A DNA stretch of 64,000 nt from Chlorobiaceae bacterium (GTDB taxonomy: Bacteria > Bacteroidota > Chlorobiia > Chlorobiales > Chlorobiaceae). Below, in pieces: positions 32,705 to 40,164 of this stretch (its first letter is position 1; every line of letters begins with the position of its first letter). The stretch is from positions 148,037-212,036 of the forward strand of contig JAAXWO010000002.1 in NCBI GenBank assembly GCA_013334965.1, read 5' to 3'. The notes beneath the pieces are model-generated. The model did not search any database and was not told where the DNA came from. It was given only the letters and a program-made list of their open reading frames with translations. Both the position numbers and the translations under genes were made by a program.

Positions 32705-32974
32705 TTACATCTGTTTCAGTATGGCGCCGGCGTTGATCCGCTCAACGATCCGGTTATCAGGCAACCGAACCGCACAGTACGAAATCACCACAGCGAACTC
32801 TCCTCGAAAGAACCCTGCGACCATTATAAAAGTTGCCTTCAGGCGGGTTGCGGCAACCAGGACGCACACCCTGGCTGCGAGTTCCGCGAGAGTGAATTTA
32901 CGATTCTCGGCCAATTTTCCCGAGCAGGACGGCAAATCCGCATGGAGTGCGCTGTTGAAGGGGAATTCAGGCAA
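32705..32974 (-). CDS. Possible small gene upstream of def, unknown
   Basis: An 89-codon frame ends nine bases before def on the same strand. It has a helix-rich start and two hydrophobic segments (V-C-V-L-V-A-A-T-R-L and F-I-M-V-A-G-F-F). I recognise no family and no strong ribosome binding site is visible. It may be chance; the only support is position. The rest of the 347-bp gap between def and fur contains nothing else I can name. Confidence 0.3.
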   Translation of the reverse strand: MPEFPFNSALHADLPSCSGKLAENRKFTLAELAARVCVLVAATRLKATFIMVAGFFRGEFAVVISYCAVRLPDNRIVERINAGAILKQM

Positions 32975-33042
32975 AAACCGTACATTTGATTTAGACTATA
33001 TAACATCGGTACCAGAAGGCCAGATCACTTTACAGCAGAACC

Positions 33043-33528
33043 GTGAAAAAAGCAGGCCCAGAACTGACGGCTAAGGTAGAATCCCTCTTCAAATCCTTCA
33101 TGAAGGACGAGGGGCTTCGGTGCACCTCGGAAAGGATCAATGTCCTCCAGGAAATATACAAGTCAGACACCCACCTTGACGCTGACGAAATCTTCGTCAG
33201 GCTGCGAAAAAAAGGAGTAGGAATTTCACGGGCAACCGTCTACCACACCCTTGACCTGCTCTTCAGGTTCAACATCATCACAAAGATCGATCTCGGCCAC
33301 AAGCACACCCATTACGAGAAGTCCTGGGGCGTAGCAAACCACCTTCACATCATCTGCCAGAAATGCGGCAAGGTATCGGAAGCAATAAGCAACGACCTGG
33401 CAGGCATGATGGAAAAGCTCTGTGCGGAAAACGGCTTCACGCTCGGCAGCTTCAGCCTTCAGGTGTTCGGGGAGTGCATGGACCAGGAAACCTGTTCAAA
33501 CTCGATTACAGCCGACTCTCCCGAATAA
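33043..33528 (+). CDS. Fur family metal- or peroxide-responsive transcriptional regulator
   Basis: A DNA-binding repressor of about 161 residues. The N-terminal winged helix (about 15-90) has the family sequence L-R-C-T-S-E-R-I-N-V-L and I-S-R-A-T-V-Y-H-T-L-D-L-L. The C-terminal dimerisation half has H-T-H-Y-E and N-H-L-H-I-I-C-Q-K-C-G-K, which carries the metal-binding histidines and a C-x2-C pair. The start is a GTG at 33043. Whether it senses iron, zinc or peroxide cannot be settled from sequence. It is followed closely by the SMR gene. Confidence 0.93.
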   Translation: MKKAGPELTAKVESLFKSFMKDEGLRCTSERINVLQEIYKSDTHLDADEIFVRLRKKGVGISRATVYHTLDLLFRFNIITKIDLGHKHTHYEKSWGVANHLHIICQKCGKVSEAISNDLAGMMEKLCAENGFTLGSFSLQVFGECMDQETCSNSITADSPE

Positions 33529-33551
33529 CGCCGATTCTCAAATACTCACAC

Positions 33552-33878
33552 ATGCACTGGTTCTACCTGCTCATCGCCATAATCTGCGAAGTCTGCGGAA
33601 CGACAAGCATGAAGCTCTCGAACGGCTTCGCCAATCTGCTGCCATCTGTTTTAATTTTCGTTTTTTATGCCCTGAGTTTTACATTTGTCACTCTGGCGCT
33701 CAAGACCCTGCCGGTTGGCCTTACCTACGCCATCTGGTCGGCACTTGGCACGGCACTCATCACCGCTATCGGCGTACTGTGGTTTGGTGAAGGCATGAAC
33801 ACGCTCAAGCTGGTCTCTCTCCTGCTCATCATACTCGGCGTCGCAGGACTCCAGTTCAGCCAGCAACATTTGAAATAA
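33552..33878 (+). CDS. Small multidrug resistance (SMR) family transporter
   Basis: A 108-residue inner membrane protein with four helices and the conserved membrane glutamate near the start (A-I-I-C-E-V-C-G-T-T-S-M-K-L-S). It includes the P-V-G-L-T-Y-A-I-W-S-A-L-G segment typical of EmrE/SugE proteins. It works as a dual-topology or homomeric dimer exchanging protons for cations or guanidinium-like substrates. SugE versus EmrE type is not resolved. It lies between fur and proB, three bases before proB. Confidence 0.93.
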   Translation: MHWFYLLIAIICEVCGTTSMKLSNGFANLLPSVLIFVFYALSFTFVTLALKTLPVGLTYAIWSALGTALITAIGVLWFGEGMNTLKLVSLLLIILGVAGLQFSQQHLK

Positions 33879-33881
33879 GGT

Positions 33882-34970
33882 ATGACTCACAAACACCCGG
33901 TCTATAAAAAAATAGTCGTGAAAGTCGGCACCAACGTCATCACCGGCAAAGATGGCAAACTCGACCCCGACATCCTCGACAGCCTGACCGGACAGATAGC
34001 CGCGCTCGCAGGCAAGGGCGTTGAAGTCATACTCGTCTCCTCCGGCGCCGTCGGCGCAGGCCGCGGAATGGTGACGATCTCGGGAGCGCTCTCCCCTGTC
34101 GAAACCCGACAGGTCCTTGCCGCCACAGGCCAGATCCGCCTGATCAATGCTTACAGCGACCGCTTTTCGAAGCACGACATGCTCTCGGCCCAGATCCTCG
34201 TCACCAAAGGGGATTTCCGCGACCGGCAGCACTACCTCAATATGCGCACCTGCTTCAACGCCCTGCTCCAGCAGAAGATCGTACCCATCGTCAACGAGAA
34301 CGATGCGGTAGCCGTCACCGAACTCATGTTCACCGACAACGATGAGCTCTCCGGCCTGATCGCCTCCATGATGCAGGTCGACGCGCACATCATCCTCTCC
34401 AACGTGGACGGCCTGTTCGACATGCAGGGTGAAACGAAAAAGCTCATCAGCGAAGTCGATCCCTCATCGAAGCACTTCAGCCAGTACATCCGCCCCACCA
34501 AATCCGAGTTCGGACGCGGCGGTATGCTCACCAAGTGCAACATCGCCCACAAACTCTCACAGCTCGGCATCACGGTGCACATCGCCAACGGTATGCAACC
34601 GCATATCCTTGAATCGATCATCCACGGCGAACCGGTCGGCACAAGGTTCCTCCCCCAGAAATCCAAGCACGGCATCAAACGCTGGATCGCAGGCAGCGAA
34701 GGGCTCGAAAAAGGTGCCGTCGTCATCAACGAAGGCGCCATCCAGGCGCTCATCGCCCCAGACCACGCCAGCAGCCTCCTTCCCGTCGGCATCACCGCAG
34801 TCGAAGGAACCTTTTCAAAAGGCGACGTCATCAGGGTCTGCGCAGAAAACGGCACCGTCATCGCCTACGGAATGGCCACCTGCGGCCACGAAAAAGCCCG
34901 CTCCGTCATGGGCCATAAAGGCCAGAAACCGGTGATTCACTACGATTATCTGTATATCGTGCCAGCCTGA
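33882..34970 (+). CDS. proB: Glutamate 5-kinase
   Basis: It phosphorylates glutamate as the first step of proline synthesis. The 362 residues have the amino acid kinase domain (I-V-V-K-V-G-T-N-V-I-T-G, V-S-S-G-A-V-G-A-G, F-T-D-N-D-E-L-S) and a C-terminal PUA domain (about 270-360). It starts three bases after the SMR stop, so the two are translationally linked. Proline feedback is usual in this family. Confidence 0.97.
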   Translation: MTHKHPVYKKIVVKVGTNVITGKDGKLDPDILDSLTGQIAALAGKGVEVILVSSGAVGAGRGMVTISGALSPVETRQVLAATGQIRLINAYSDRFSKHDMLSAQILVTKGDFRDRQHYLNMRTCFNALLQQKIVPIVNENDAVAVTELMFTDNDELSGLIASMMQVDAHIILSNVDGLFDMQGETKKLISEVDPSSKHFSQYIRPTKSEFGRGGMLTKCNIAHKLSQLGITVHIANGMQPHILESIIHGEPVGTRFLPQKSKHGIKRWIAGSEGLEKGAVVINEGAIQALIAPDHASSLLPVGITAVEGTFSKGDVIRVCAENGTVIAYGMATCGHEKARSVMGHKGQKPVIHYDYLYIVPA

Positions 34971-35215
34971 TTCTTCGGAGTTCAACCACAGCCGCAAATT
35001 CAAAACATTTGTTTGGCCATCCGCGTTATCGCTCGATACAACCTGCCCCTCCTCCTGAACCTTCTTTAACGGAAGGCGGGTTTTCCAACACGCCATTAAC
35101 GGCCAAATGAACATGGCTCAATGCATTGCCGGGGGCGCCAAGCCCCAGCTTGGCATCTTTATGGATAACCAACAGGAGACTGAATCAACTCCACCAGACA
35201 AAAATCCTACCCTTT

Positions 35216-35480
35216 CATTGCTTAATCCGTTGTTCGCGTTTGAATTTCCGAGCCGGGACCTGACGTTCCCAGGGTTTTGGCGTTCCTGATTTATCTATTG
35301 AGACAGTCTCCTCCGTTATTCCCCAGGAACTCACCCCATAGACTCAATGATAAGTCTGACCTGGAAATGGGTGTACATGGGTGTTTTTTTGGTTCAGATC
35401 TTCGAGTTCTACCAAAAAAAAGCAGCCTACGACAAAAGTCAGCAGACCGTTATGAGTTTATTTAATAAAGAGCGCTCCTT
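35216..35480 (+). repeat. 265-bp dispersed repeat, copy A
   Basis: It matches copy B at 36015-36280 along its whole length in the same orientation. Shared blocks are CATTGCTTAATCCG, TTCCCAGGG, TTTGGCGTTCCTGATT, AACTC.CCCCAT, TGACCTGGAA.TGGGTGT and AATAAAGAGCG. It carries an imperfect palindrome around the TTCCCAGGG block. Identity appears to be about 80% by eye. Confidence 0.85.
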
Positions 35481-35648
35481 GGACTCCTTATAATTTTATG
35501 TTGTCGATAGTTTTTTCCTCATTAAATTATACACGCGAACTTAGAGAAAACATCGGCCAGAACATTGTGTTGCTCGAGTCGCTTATATATTTCGAGCCGG
35601 GTATCTCGGAGCGACTGTGTCTGTTTCAGGCATTACGGGTAGGGGTAA

Positions 35649-35730
35649 GCGGTGCCGGTGTTGGCTGATCACCCCGTTACCGCGTTCGCAGGGATGAGGC
35701 GAAAGGTATCGAAGTTCACCATGTGGTGAA
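35649..35730 (+). promoter_or_regulatory. Cluster of three stem-loops upstream of the Rop-like gene
   Basis: GCGGT/ACCGC (35649-35683), TTCGC/GCGAA (35685-35703) and the palindrome TTCACCA-TG-TGGTGAA (35715-35730) follow one another and end 38 bp before the ATG. They could be a structured leader or operators. No known riboswitch consensus was recognised. Confidence 0.4.
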
Positions 35731-35768
35731 GTATGTATCTCATAAGTATAAATCCAGGGAGTACGGTT

Positions 35769-35963
35769 ATGTCAGAAGAGGGCAAAGATCTGAAAAAAGA
35801 GCTTGCCAAGCGTAAACGAGTGGCCATTGAGATCGCATCGGAGATCCATGATATCGTCGAAGATTCGCTCTGGGTAGACTACGTCAAGATGCCCGAGCTT
35901 TCAGAAAAACTTGTAGCCGCCGTACAGGAGGCCAACCAGTTCAAGGCAGAAAACGGTCTCTGA
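35769..35963 (+). CDS. Rop-like small helical protein (PF05082-like, often nif-associated)
   Basis: A 64-residue, two-helix hairpin protein: L-K-K-E-L-A-K-R-K-R-V-A-I-E-I-A-S-E-I-H-D forms the first helix, and a second charged helix follows after W-V-D-Y-V-K-M-P-E-L. The I-H-D-I-V-E-D and alternating charged pattern resemble the Rop-like family found in nitrogen-fixation loci and the CCE_0567 metalloprotein. The start at 35769 is preferred over 35733 because GGGAG lies upstream and homology begins there. No nif genes are in the window. It sits between two direct repeats. Confidence 0.75.
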   Translation: MSEEGKDLKKELAKRKRVAIEIASEIHDIVEDSLWVDYVKMPELSEKLVAAVQEANQFKAENGL

Positions 35964-36014
35964 AGCTGGGTTTGGGAACCATGAAGAACTGGGCAAACTT
36001 AACCCGAAAACATT

Positions 36015-36280
36015 CATTGCTTAATCCGGAGCCTGCATTTGAATTGCCGAGCTGGGGCTCGGCTTTCCCAGGGCTTTGGCGTTCCTGATTCTTCTTTCGA
36101 GATAGCCTCATCCGTTCGTCCTTAGGAACTCGCCCCATCGTCTCCATGATCAGTATCTGACCTGGAATTGGGTGTTAATGGGTGTGTTATTGGATCAGAT
36201 CTTCCAGCTTTCCAACAAAAAGCGACCTACGACAAAATTCAGCAGGCTGTCATAAGTGTACTTAATAAAGAGCGTCCCCT
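36015..36280 (+). repeat. 265-bp dispersed repeat, copy B
   Basis: Second copy, same orientation as copy A, 535 bp further on. Its right end runs directly into the 3' fragment of radC. A perfect inverted repeat GCCGAGC/GCTCGGC around GGG is kept in this copy. Confidence 0.85.
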
Positions 36281-36281
36281 T

Positions 36282-36365
36282 GTATTCTCAATCCTCGATC
36301 ACCTCATCATCGGCAGCACCGGCACCTACTTCAGCTTCCGTGAATCCGGCCTCATTCCCTCATAG
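36282..36365 (+). pseudogene. radC: 3' remnant of a radC-like gene
   Basis: The last 27 codons read V-F-S-I-L-D-H-L-I-I-G-S-T-G-T-Y-F-S-F-R-E-S-G-L-I and a stop, matching the C-terminal end of RadC (JAB/MPN-type) proteins, L-D-H-x-I-I-G...Y-F-S-F. The rest of the gene is absent: upstream is repeat copy B. It suggests the repeat, or a deletion at it, removed the body of radC. Confidence 0.65.
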
Positions 36366-36377
36366 CCCATAATCACA

Positions 36378-36401
36378 GCAGGCCGGGAACCCCCGGCCTG
36401 C
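36378..36401 (+). terminator. Terminator-like hairpin after the radC remnant
   Basis: A 10-bp GC stem GCAGGCCGGG / CCCGGCCTGC with a four-base loop, followed by a moderately T-rich stretch. Probably the original radC terminator. Confidence 0.65.
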
Positions 36402-36624
36402 ATCTTCTTCCCGCGACCACAGCGGAAGCCATGGCGCTCACCGCTCCGTCCGCAAGCAAAAAATCACGCCAACAACATCGGAAAACTTCAAATTCCTGAG
36501 TACCTTTTCTTCATATACTCATCAAAAACAGGCTCGGACAAGTGTTCTTATGCTGATCAGCATAAAACGCAGAAATAAATCGCAACGCAGCAGTTAATTT
36601 ATTTCCAAGTAAAAGGTTGATGGC

Positions 36625-36711
36625 TTTTTGAATTTTGTATGTATTGCGTCTTATGTGGGTTGTAATTCAAAAATCCGCAGCTTATGCGGATCAATCTATT
36701 TATTGTTAGGC
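36625..36711 (+). other. Degenerate attC- or attI-like recombination site, left edge of cassette array
   Basis: It ends in GTTAGGC (36705-36711), the G-T-T-R-R-R-Y core of integron recombination sites, 3 bp before the first cassette gene. Upstream is a stem ATCCGCA/TGCGGAT and an outer perfect inverted repeat TTTTTGAATT/AATTCAAAAA. A matching R-Y-Y-Y-A-A-C half is not evident, so the site is incomplete or atypical. Confidence 0.45.
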
Positions 36712-36714
36712 ATC

Positions 36715-37317
36715 ATGAGTGATACTGCGCACGCTATCTGGCCGCCTTACGAAATTTTCTACATCAGTAGCATGCAATTCAATTGTCAGTCTGCCGTGCG
36801 CTCCGTGGCTCGCGTGTCTCGGGTGTTTGAAAAGTTGCCGCCGCAGCCGACACACGACGATATTGCCGCGCTACCCACGCAAAGCATACTTAACGAGCTT
36901 CAAAATATTGTTGCCCAAGGTGCTGCGCTGTCTCGCTACTTCTGGCCAGTCCGAAAGGGCCACGAGAATCGGGCGGACCATTTGAAACGCACTCTCTCCG
37001 TAGATGAAGCCAGTCCGCTCTACGACCGGAATCTAAGAAACGCAATTGAACACTTCGACGAAAGGCTTGATAAATACCTTGGTGCCGGGCTTGTCGGTTA
37101 CATATTTCCTGAGTTCGTTGGCCCTCGTCCCGCCGAGGACGGAGTTGCGGGGCACTTCTTTCGTGCCTACTTCGTCGATGTTGGCGTCTTCCGGCTTCTT
37201 GATGAAGAGTATCCCGTGGAGCCTTTAGTCCAGGAGATTCTTCGCGTCAATGACTTGCTCGAAACCATGTCGTCTCAGGGCGGACGCCTTAGCACGTGTG
37301 TTAGCCATGATGCATAA
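36715..37317 (+). CDS. Gene cassette 1: hypothetical helical protein with a HEPN-like motif
   Basis: A 200-residue soluble protein of unknown function. It is mostly helical and contains R108-N-A-I-E-H113, the R-x4-H pattern with N after R that marks HEPN ribonuclease-type domains, within a predicted helix. The start at 36715 lies 3 bp after the GTTAGGC core. The stop codon TAA is inside the left half of the following attC site (GCATAAC). Both are hallmarks of integron cassette genes. A defence or toxin role is an inference from the motif only. Confidence 0.75.
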   Translation: MSDTAHAIWPPYEIFYISSMQFNCQSAVRSVARVSRVFEKLPPQPTHDDIAALPTQSILNELQNIVAQGAALSRYFWPVRKGHENRADHLKRTLSVDEASPLYDRNLRNAIEHFDERLDKYLGAGLVGYIFPEFVGPRPAEDGVAGHFFRAYFVDVGVFRLLDEEYPVEPLVQEILRVNDLLETMSSQGGRLSTCVSHDA

Positions 37318-37380
37318 CCTTTCAGTCGAGCGGACCTGCTGCGCGAAAAGCCGCGCAGGCCGCTCACTTTCACGTTAGAC
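37312..37380 (+). other. attC site 1 (integron cassette recombination site)
   Basis: It runs from GCATAAC to GTTAGAC, the R'' and R' cores, 69 bp long. The centre is an imperfect inverted repeat (AGCGGACCTGCTGCGCG / CGCGCAGGCCGCT), the foldable structure integrases recognise. Confidence 0.82.
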
Positions 37381-37394
37381 CTAAAGGGGAAGGT

Positions 37395-38117
37395 ATGTGT
37401 GATCTTGTATTTTCGATGCAGGAATTGCTAAAAATTGTGCCGGGGATCGCAATATTTCCACTTTCGTTCTATCTAGCATGGAAGAAAATCGGGGAGAGTG
37501 TTTCGTGCTCCGTAACCATATCGACGAGCAGGATTAGTGCGGGAAGAGTAAGTGCAGTCGTTGTAACAAATCACAAAGACAAGCCCATAACAATATTTGA
37601 GATTCAGGCGGTATCAGATAACGACATAACGTTTGTTGTCGAAAAATTCGATCTCCCATTGGTCATAAAGGCCTTGGAGACCGTCACCATTGATGCAAAG
37701 CCATACTCCGCGCTTCTTGTTGACGGGAACAAGTGGGAGCCAGATTTGATTGGCCAACAGAAGATAGATATCTATCTGGTAACGCCGAGGAAGACTATCA
37801 AATGCAAAATGCTCTCCCATCCAACGCTAGATAAGATCCCCGAATTTGAGAAGTATCGGCAGGCAATAAAAGTCAATAAAACTTACAACGGCATTGCGTA
37901 CAACGAGAATGCTAAGTATGCAATTACGTACAAGGATGCTGAAGGGGTTAAAACGGCAATCGTTGATATCTTTGGATTCATAAATGGCGAATGGAGATTT
38001 CGCTACAACATGATTCCCGCAGAGCACATGCTCTCGGTGGATGGGGTTAGAGAGTTCCTCAGGGTGTCCCGTGCCGCAGAGGCATTGCAGATATATGGCG
38101 TGGATCAGCTGCTTTAG
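37395..38117 (+). CDS. Gene cassette 2: hypothetical membrane-anchored protein
   Basis: The 240-residue product has one N-terminal membrane helix (about 10-28, L-L-K-I-V-P-G-I-A-I-F-P-L-S-F-Y-L), then a mainly beta-type soluble region and a helical end. I recognise no family. AAGGGGAAGG immediately precedes the ATG. It lies between attC 1 and attC 2, with the stop only one base before attC 2. Its base composition is visibly more AT-rich than the housekeeping genes, as expected for acquired cassettes. Confidence 0.75.
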   Translation: MCDLVFSMQELLKIVPGIAIFPLSFYLAWKKIGESVSCSVTISTSRISAGRVSAVVVTNHKDKPITIFEIQAVSDNDITFVVEKFDLPLVIKALETVTIDAKPYSALLVDGNKWEPDLIGQQKIDIYLVTPRKTIKCKMLSHPTLDKIPEFEKYRQAIKVNKTYNGIAYNENAKYAITYKDAEGVKTAIVDIFGFINGEWRFRYNMIPAEHMLSVDGVREFLRVSRAAEALQIYGVDQLL

Positions 38118-38181
38118 GTCTAACAATTCGCTGCAGGCGCGACGGCCCTAACGGGCCGCGGCCTGAGCTTGGGCGTTATGC
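38118..38181 (+). other. attC site 2 (integron cassette recombination site)
   Basis: From GTCTAAC to GTTATGC, 64 bp. The centre folds as GCGACGGCCC/GGGCCGCGGC with CAGGC and GCCTG arms: a typical 60-bp-class attC. Confidence 0.85.
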
Positions 38182-38259
38182 TGACACACGCTTCACGTGA
38201 GCTGACCTGCAATGGGAGCACGACTTGAATATTCGCAGCCTCAACACTACTGGATACTT

Positions 38260-38889
38260 ATGCAACTCACGCTTGTCGGAACAGTTCACGCGGAGACGGG
38301 CTTAGCGACCAGCAATGAGTTGCTAAAAATTCTTGAGCGCCTGAAGCCTGAAGTCATCTTTGCCGAGATCCCGCCGAGCTACATTGAGCAATATTGTGAT
38401 GGTTCACACGGAACACTTGAAGCGGTAGCTGTGGCTCGATATCAAGAGGGCCACCAAATCGCAGTTATACCCGTCGATCTAGAGAAGCCTGAGGATGCGT
38501 TTTTCTCATATGCTCAGGAGTTGTTTGATAAAGTTGAGCGTACGAGTCACTACTATCGCCGACTGATGGACCAGCACAACCTCGACACTCGTACAGGCGG
38601 TTTCCCTTACTTGAACAGCGATCGCTGTATCCAAGCGTGGGTTGATATCCATGGCGAAGTTCAAGCCACACTGGACTGGATTGGCAATCCGCTGCTGCAC
38701 AAGATTTACAGCAGATGGTGCATGCAGAACGAACTCCGCGACACAGGAATGGTGGCGAAGGTTGTTGACTACGCTGATCGCAATGGTCAGGTACATGGCG
38801 TGTTTCTCTTTGGTGCGGCGCACATGAAATTCATCCTCGAGAAGACACGAATGCAATTTGGTGACGATGTATCTTTAAAACTTGGCTGA
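38260..38889 (+). CDS. Gene cassette 3: TraB/GumN-like hypothetical protein
   Basis: With the ATG at 38260 the product has 209 residues. It begins M-Q-L-T-L-V-G-T-V-H-A-E-T-G and ends with G-V-F-L-F-G-A-A-H-M-K-F-I, the G-T-x-H and G-A-x-H pair that marks the TraB/PrgY/GumN metalloprotease-like fold. An upstream ATG at 38212 is possible, but the fold begins at the later one. It is the third cassette, after attC 2. Its function in cassettes is unknown. Confidence 0.7.
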   Translation: MQLTLVGTVHAETGLATSNELLKILERLKPEVIFAEIPPSYIEQYCDGSHGTLEAVAVARYQEGHQIAVIPVDLEKPEDAFFSYAQELFDKVERTSHYYRRLMDQHNLDTRTGGFPYLNSDRCIQAWVDIHGEVQATLDWIGNPLLHKIYSRWCMQNELRDTGMVAKVVDYADRNGQVHGVFLFGAAHMKFILEKTRMQFGDDVSLKLG

Positions 38890-39629
38890 ACCATCTCAGC
38901 GAAAGCGGAGTGCTTCGATGATGCGGCATAACATCTCAGTCAACCCGGATCCGGGGGGAACTTGGGGGACGTTCCTTGGGGGACGTTCCTGAATTCATCA
39001 ACTTACCAGATGCGGCAGACTACCGACGTCTAATCAAGAGCCCGTAAGCAATAGTCCCTTGACAATCTATCACCGTGGATCGTGCAAGGTCAAAGCGGTC
39101 AAGGTTCATCAACTTGTTCCAGGCCGCCACAAAAATCATCAACGAATTTCTGCTGCGAATTGATGTATACGTCGAGGGCAGCTGCCGCCCGGCAGGACCC
39201 AAGTAACGCTCATGACTACGTGCATTTACAAGCAAAAGCAGGGATTTGAGGGGTGCTCCTGAAAACATCCACGGCCTACAAACAGCAAATGGCAAGCAGA
39301 GTAACGATATTCATTACCCTTACCGTCTCCTGACAGGTTGTTGTCCGGCAAGCATGACATGAAAAATGTCGGGGCCTTACGGCTTGGATTGGCGGTTAGA
39401 ACCCGGCGTTCCCGGGTTGAAAATCACACGCGGACCTGATCTGGAACTGGAATTCAGGCAGATGCGTTGTTCCGCTTTGCTCTTTTGGATGGGTAAAGCA
39501 ATGCAATCGCACCAGGGAGGGCTTGCCTGATGCAGAAGGTGAGAGGTTCAGCACAAAACTTTCGAGGTGATGCGTAAAAACGTCGTTCAGGGAAACGCCG
39601 TTTCACTCCAGGGTAATCGACAGAGCTCC
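38890..39629. other. 740-bp region between the cassette array and the RiPP precursor gene
   Basis: A half attC (GCATAAC at 38926-38932) follows cassette 3 without a matching right core. The tandem repeat at 38962-38989 comes next. Open frames on the minus strand (39020-39295, 39454-39747) show no family features. A hairpin AACCCGG/CCGGGTT (39400-39418) and a palindrome GAAACGCCGTTTC (39592-39604) lie downstream of the precursor gene and could affect its transcript end. Confidence 0.5.
38962..38989 (+). repeat. Tandem 14-bp direct repeat
   Basis: TTGGGGGACGTTCC occurs twice with no spacer. Sequences of this form are familiar from intergenic regions near REP-associated transposases, but no transposase is present here. 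Confidence 0.8.
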
Positions 39630-39911
39630 TCAGCTGACCATACTGCAAAAATTGGGGTTCACTACCCAGCAATTGTTGCCTACCGAGAAACAGGTCGAGC
39701 CTGAGAACGCCCAACAGGTTCCGCCAACCACCTCGGAGAGCTGGCAATCGAAATCCTCCTGCTCATCCAGATCCTCCTGGGTAAAAAGGAAACCTGCGTT
39801 TCTGATTGCGGTCATGCGCTCTTCCGGCTCTTCAATGGCCAGGATGCGTTCGTGAAACGCCTGATCCGTTTTCATCCTTTCGATGAATGCCTTTGCATGT
39901 TCAACTGACAT
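39630..39911 (-). CDS. Nif11-type RiPP precursor peptide
   Basis: The 93-residue peptide has a Nif11-like leader (residues 1-64: M-S-V-E-H-A-K-A-F-I-E-R-M-K-T-D-Q-A-F, then I-R-N-A-G-F-L-F-T-Q-E-D-L). It ends in L-S-E-V-V-G-G, a double-glycine processing site. The core (65-93) has four cysteines at 66, 74, 81 and 89, three of them followed by an aromatic residue (C-W, C-F, C-W). The start at 39911 is fixed by GGAGG upstream. The neighbours (a SPASM radical SAM enzyme, a C39 exporter) make it the likely substrate of both. The mature product and activity are unknown. Confidence 0.9.
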   Translation of the reverse strand: MSVEHAKAFIERMKTDQAFHERILAIEEPEERMTAIRNAGFLFTQEDLDEQEDFDCQLSEVVGGTCWAFSGSTCFSVGNNCWVVNPNFCSMVS

Positions 39912-39935
39912 GGGAACCTCCGGGGTATGGTTTGC

Positions 39936-39951
39936 CAATCGTTGGCGATTG
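39936..39951 (-). promoter_or_regulatory. Leader hairpin upstream of the precursor gene
   Basis: CAATCG-CCAA-CGATTG (minus strand) lies about 25 bp before the precursor ATG. It may stabilise the precursor mRNA. The 253-bp gap 39912-40164 otherwise holds nothing I can name and probably contains the precursor's own promoter. Confidence 0.35.
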
Positions 39952-40164
39952 ACAGTTCAAAGCTTTTGTACCTCTTAAATCTAAGAAAAAAAACCAACAT
40001 TATTAGCTCAAAAATACAGCACTTCATCCACAAGGGAAAAAATGCCGATCATAACGACCTCCCTGAACAGAAGACAAAGAACACTGCCGGGATTTACACA
40101 AAAGTCATCAAAGGGCCCGATCTTAAAATAAGGGACTCCGTCCTCTTTCATCGCCGACTCTTCC

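Larger units (their letters stand above)
34971..35768. other. 800-bp gene-poor region with repeat copy A
   Basis: The left 240 bp contains a perfect hairpin GCCAAGC/GCTTGGC near 35139-35156 and no gene. Positions 35216-35480 hold repeat copy A. The right part holds stem-loops upstream of the small Rop-like gene (35649-35730). Confidence 0.6.

Noticed and set aside
31454..32989. 511-codon frame opposite fmt and def
   Set aside because: Runs antisense through two well supported genes and has no family features.
35107..35289. Short frame over the left part of repeat copy A
   Set aside because: It follows the dispersed repeat and its hairpins rather than a gene; the matching frame is not preserved in copy B.
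39020..39295. 91-codon frame between the cassettes and the RiPP precursor
   Set aside because: No family features; could be decayed DNA but no transposase or other motif can be read.
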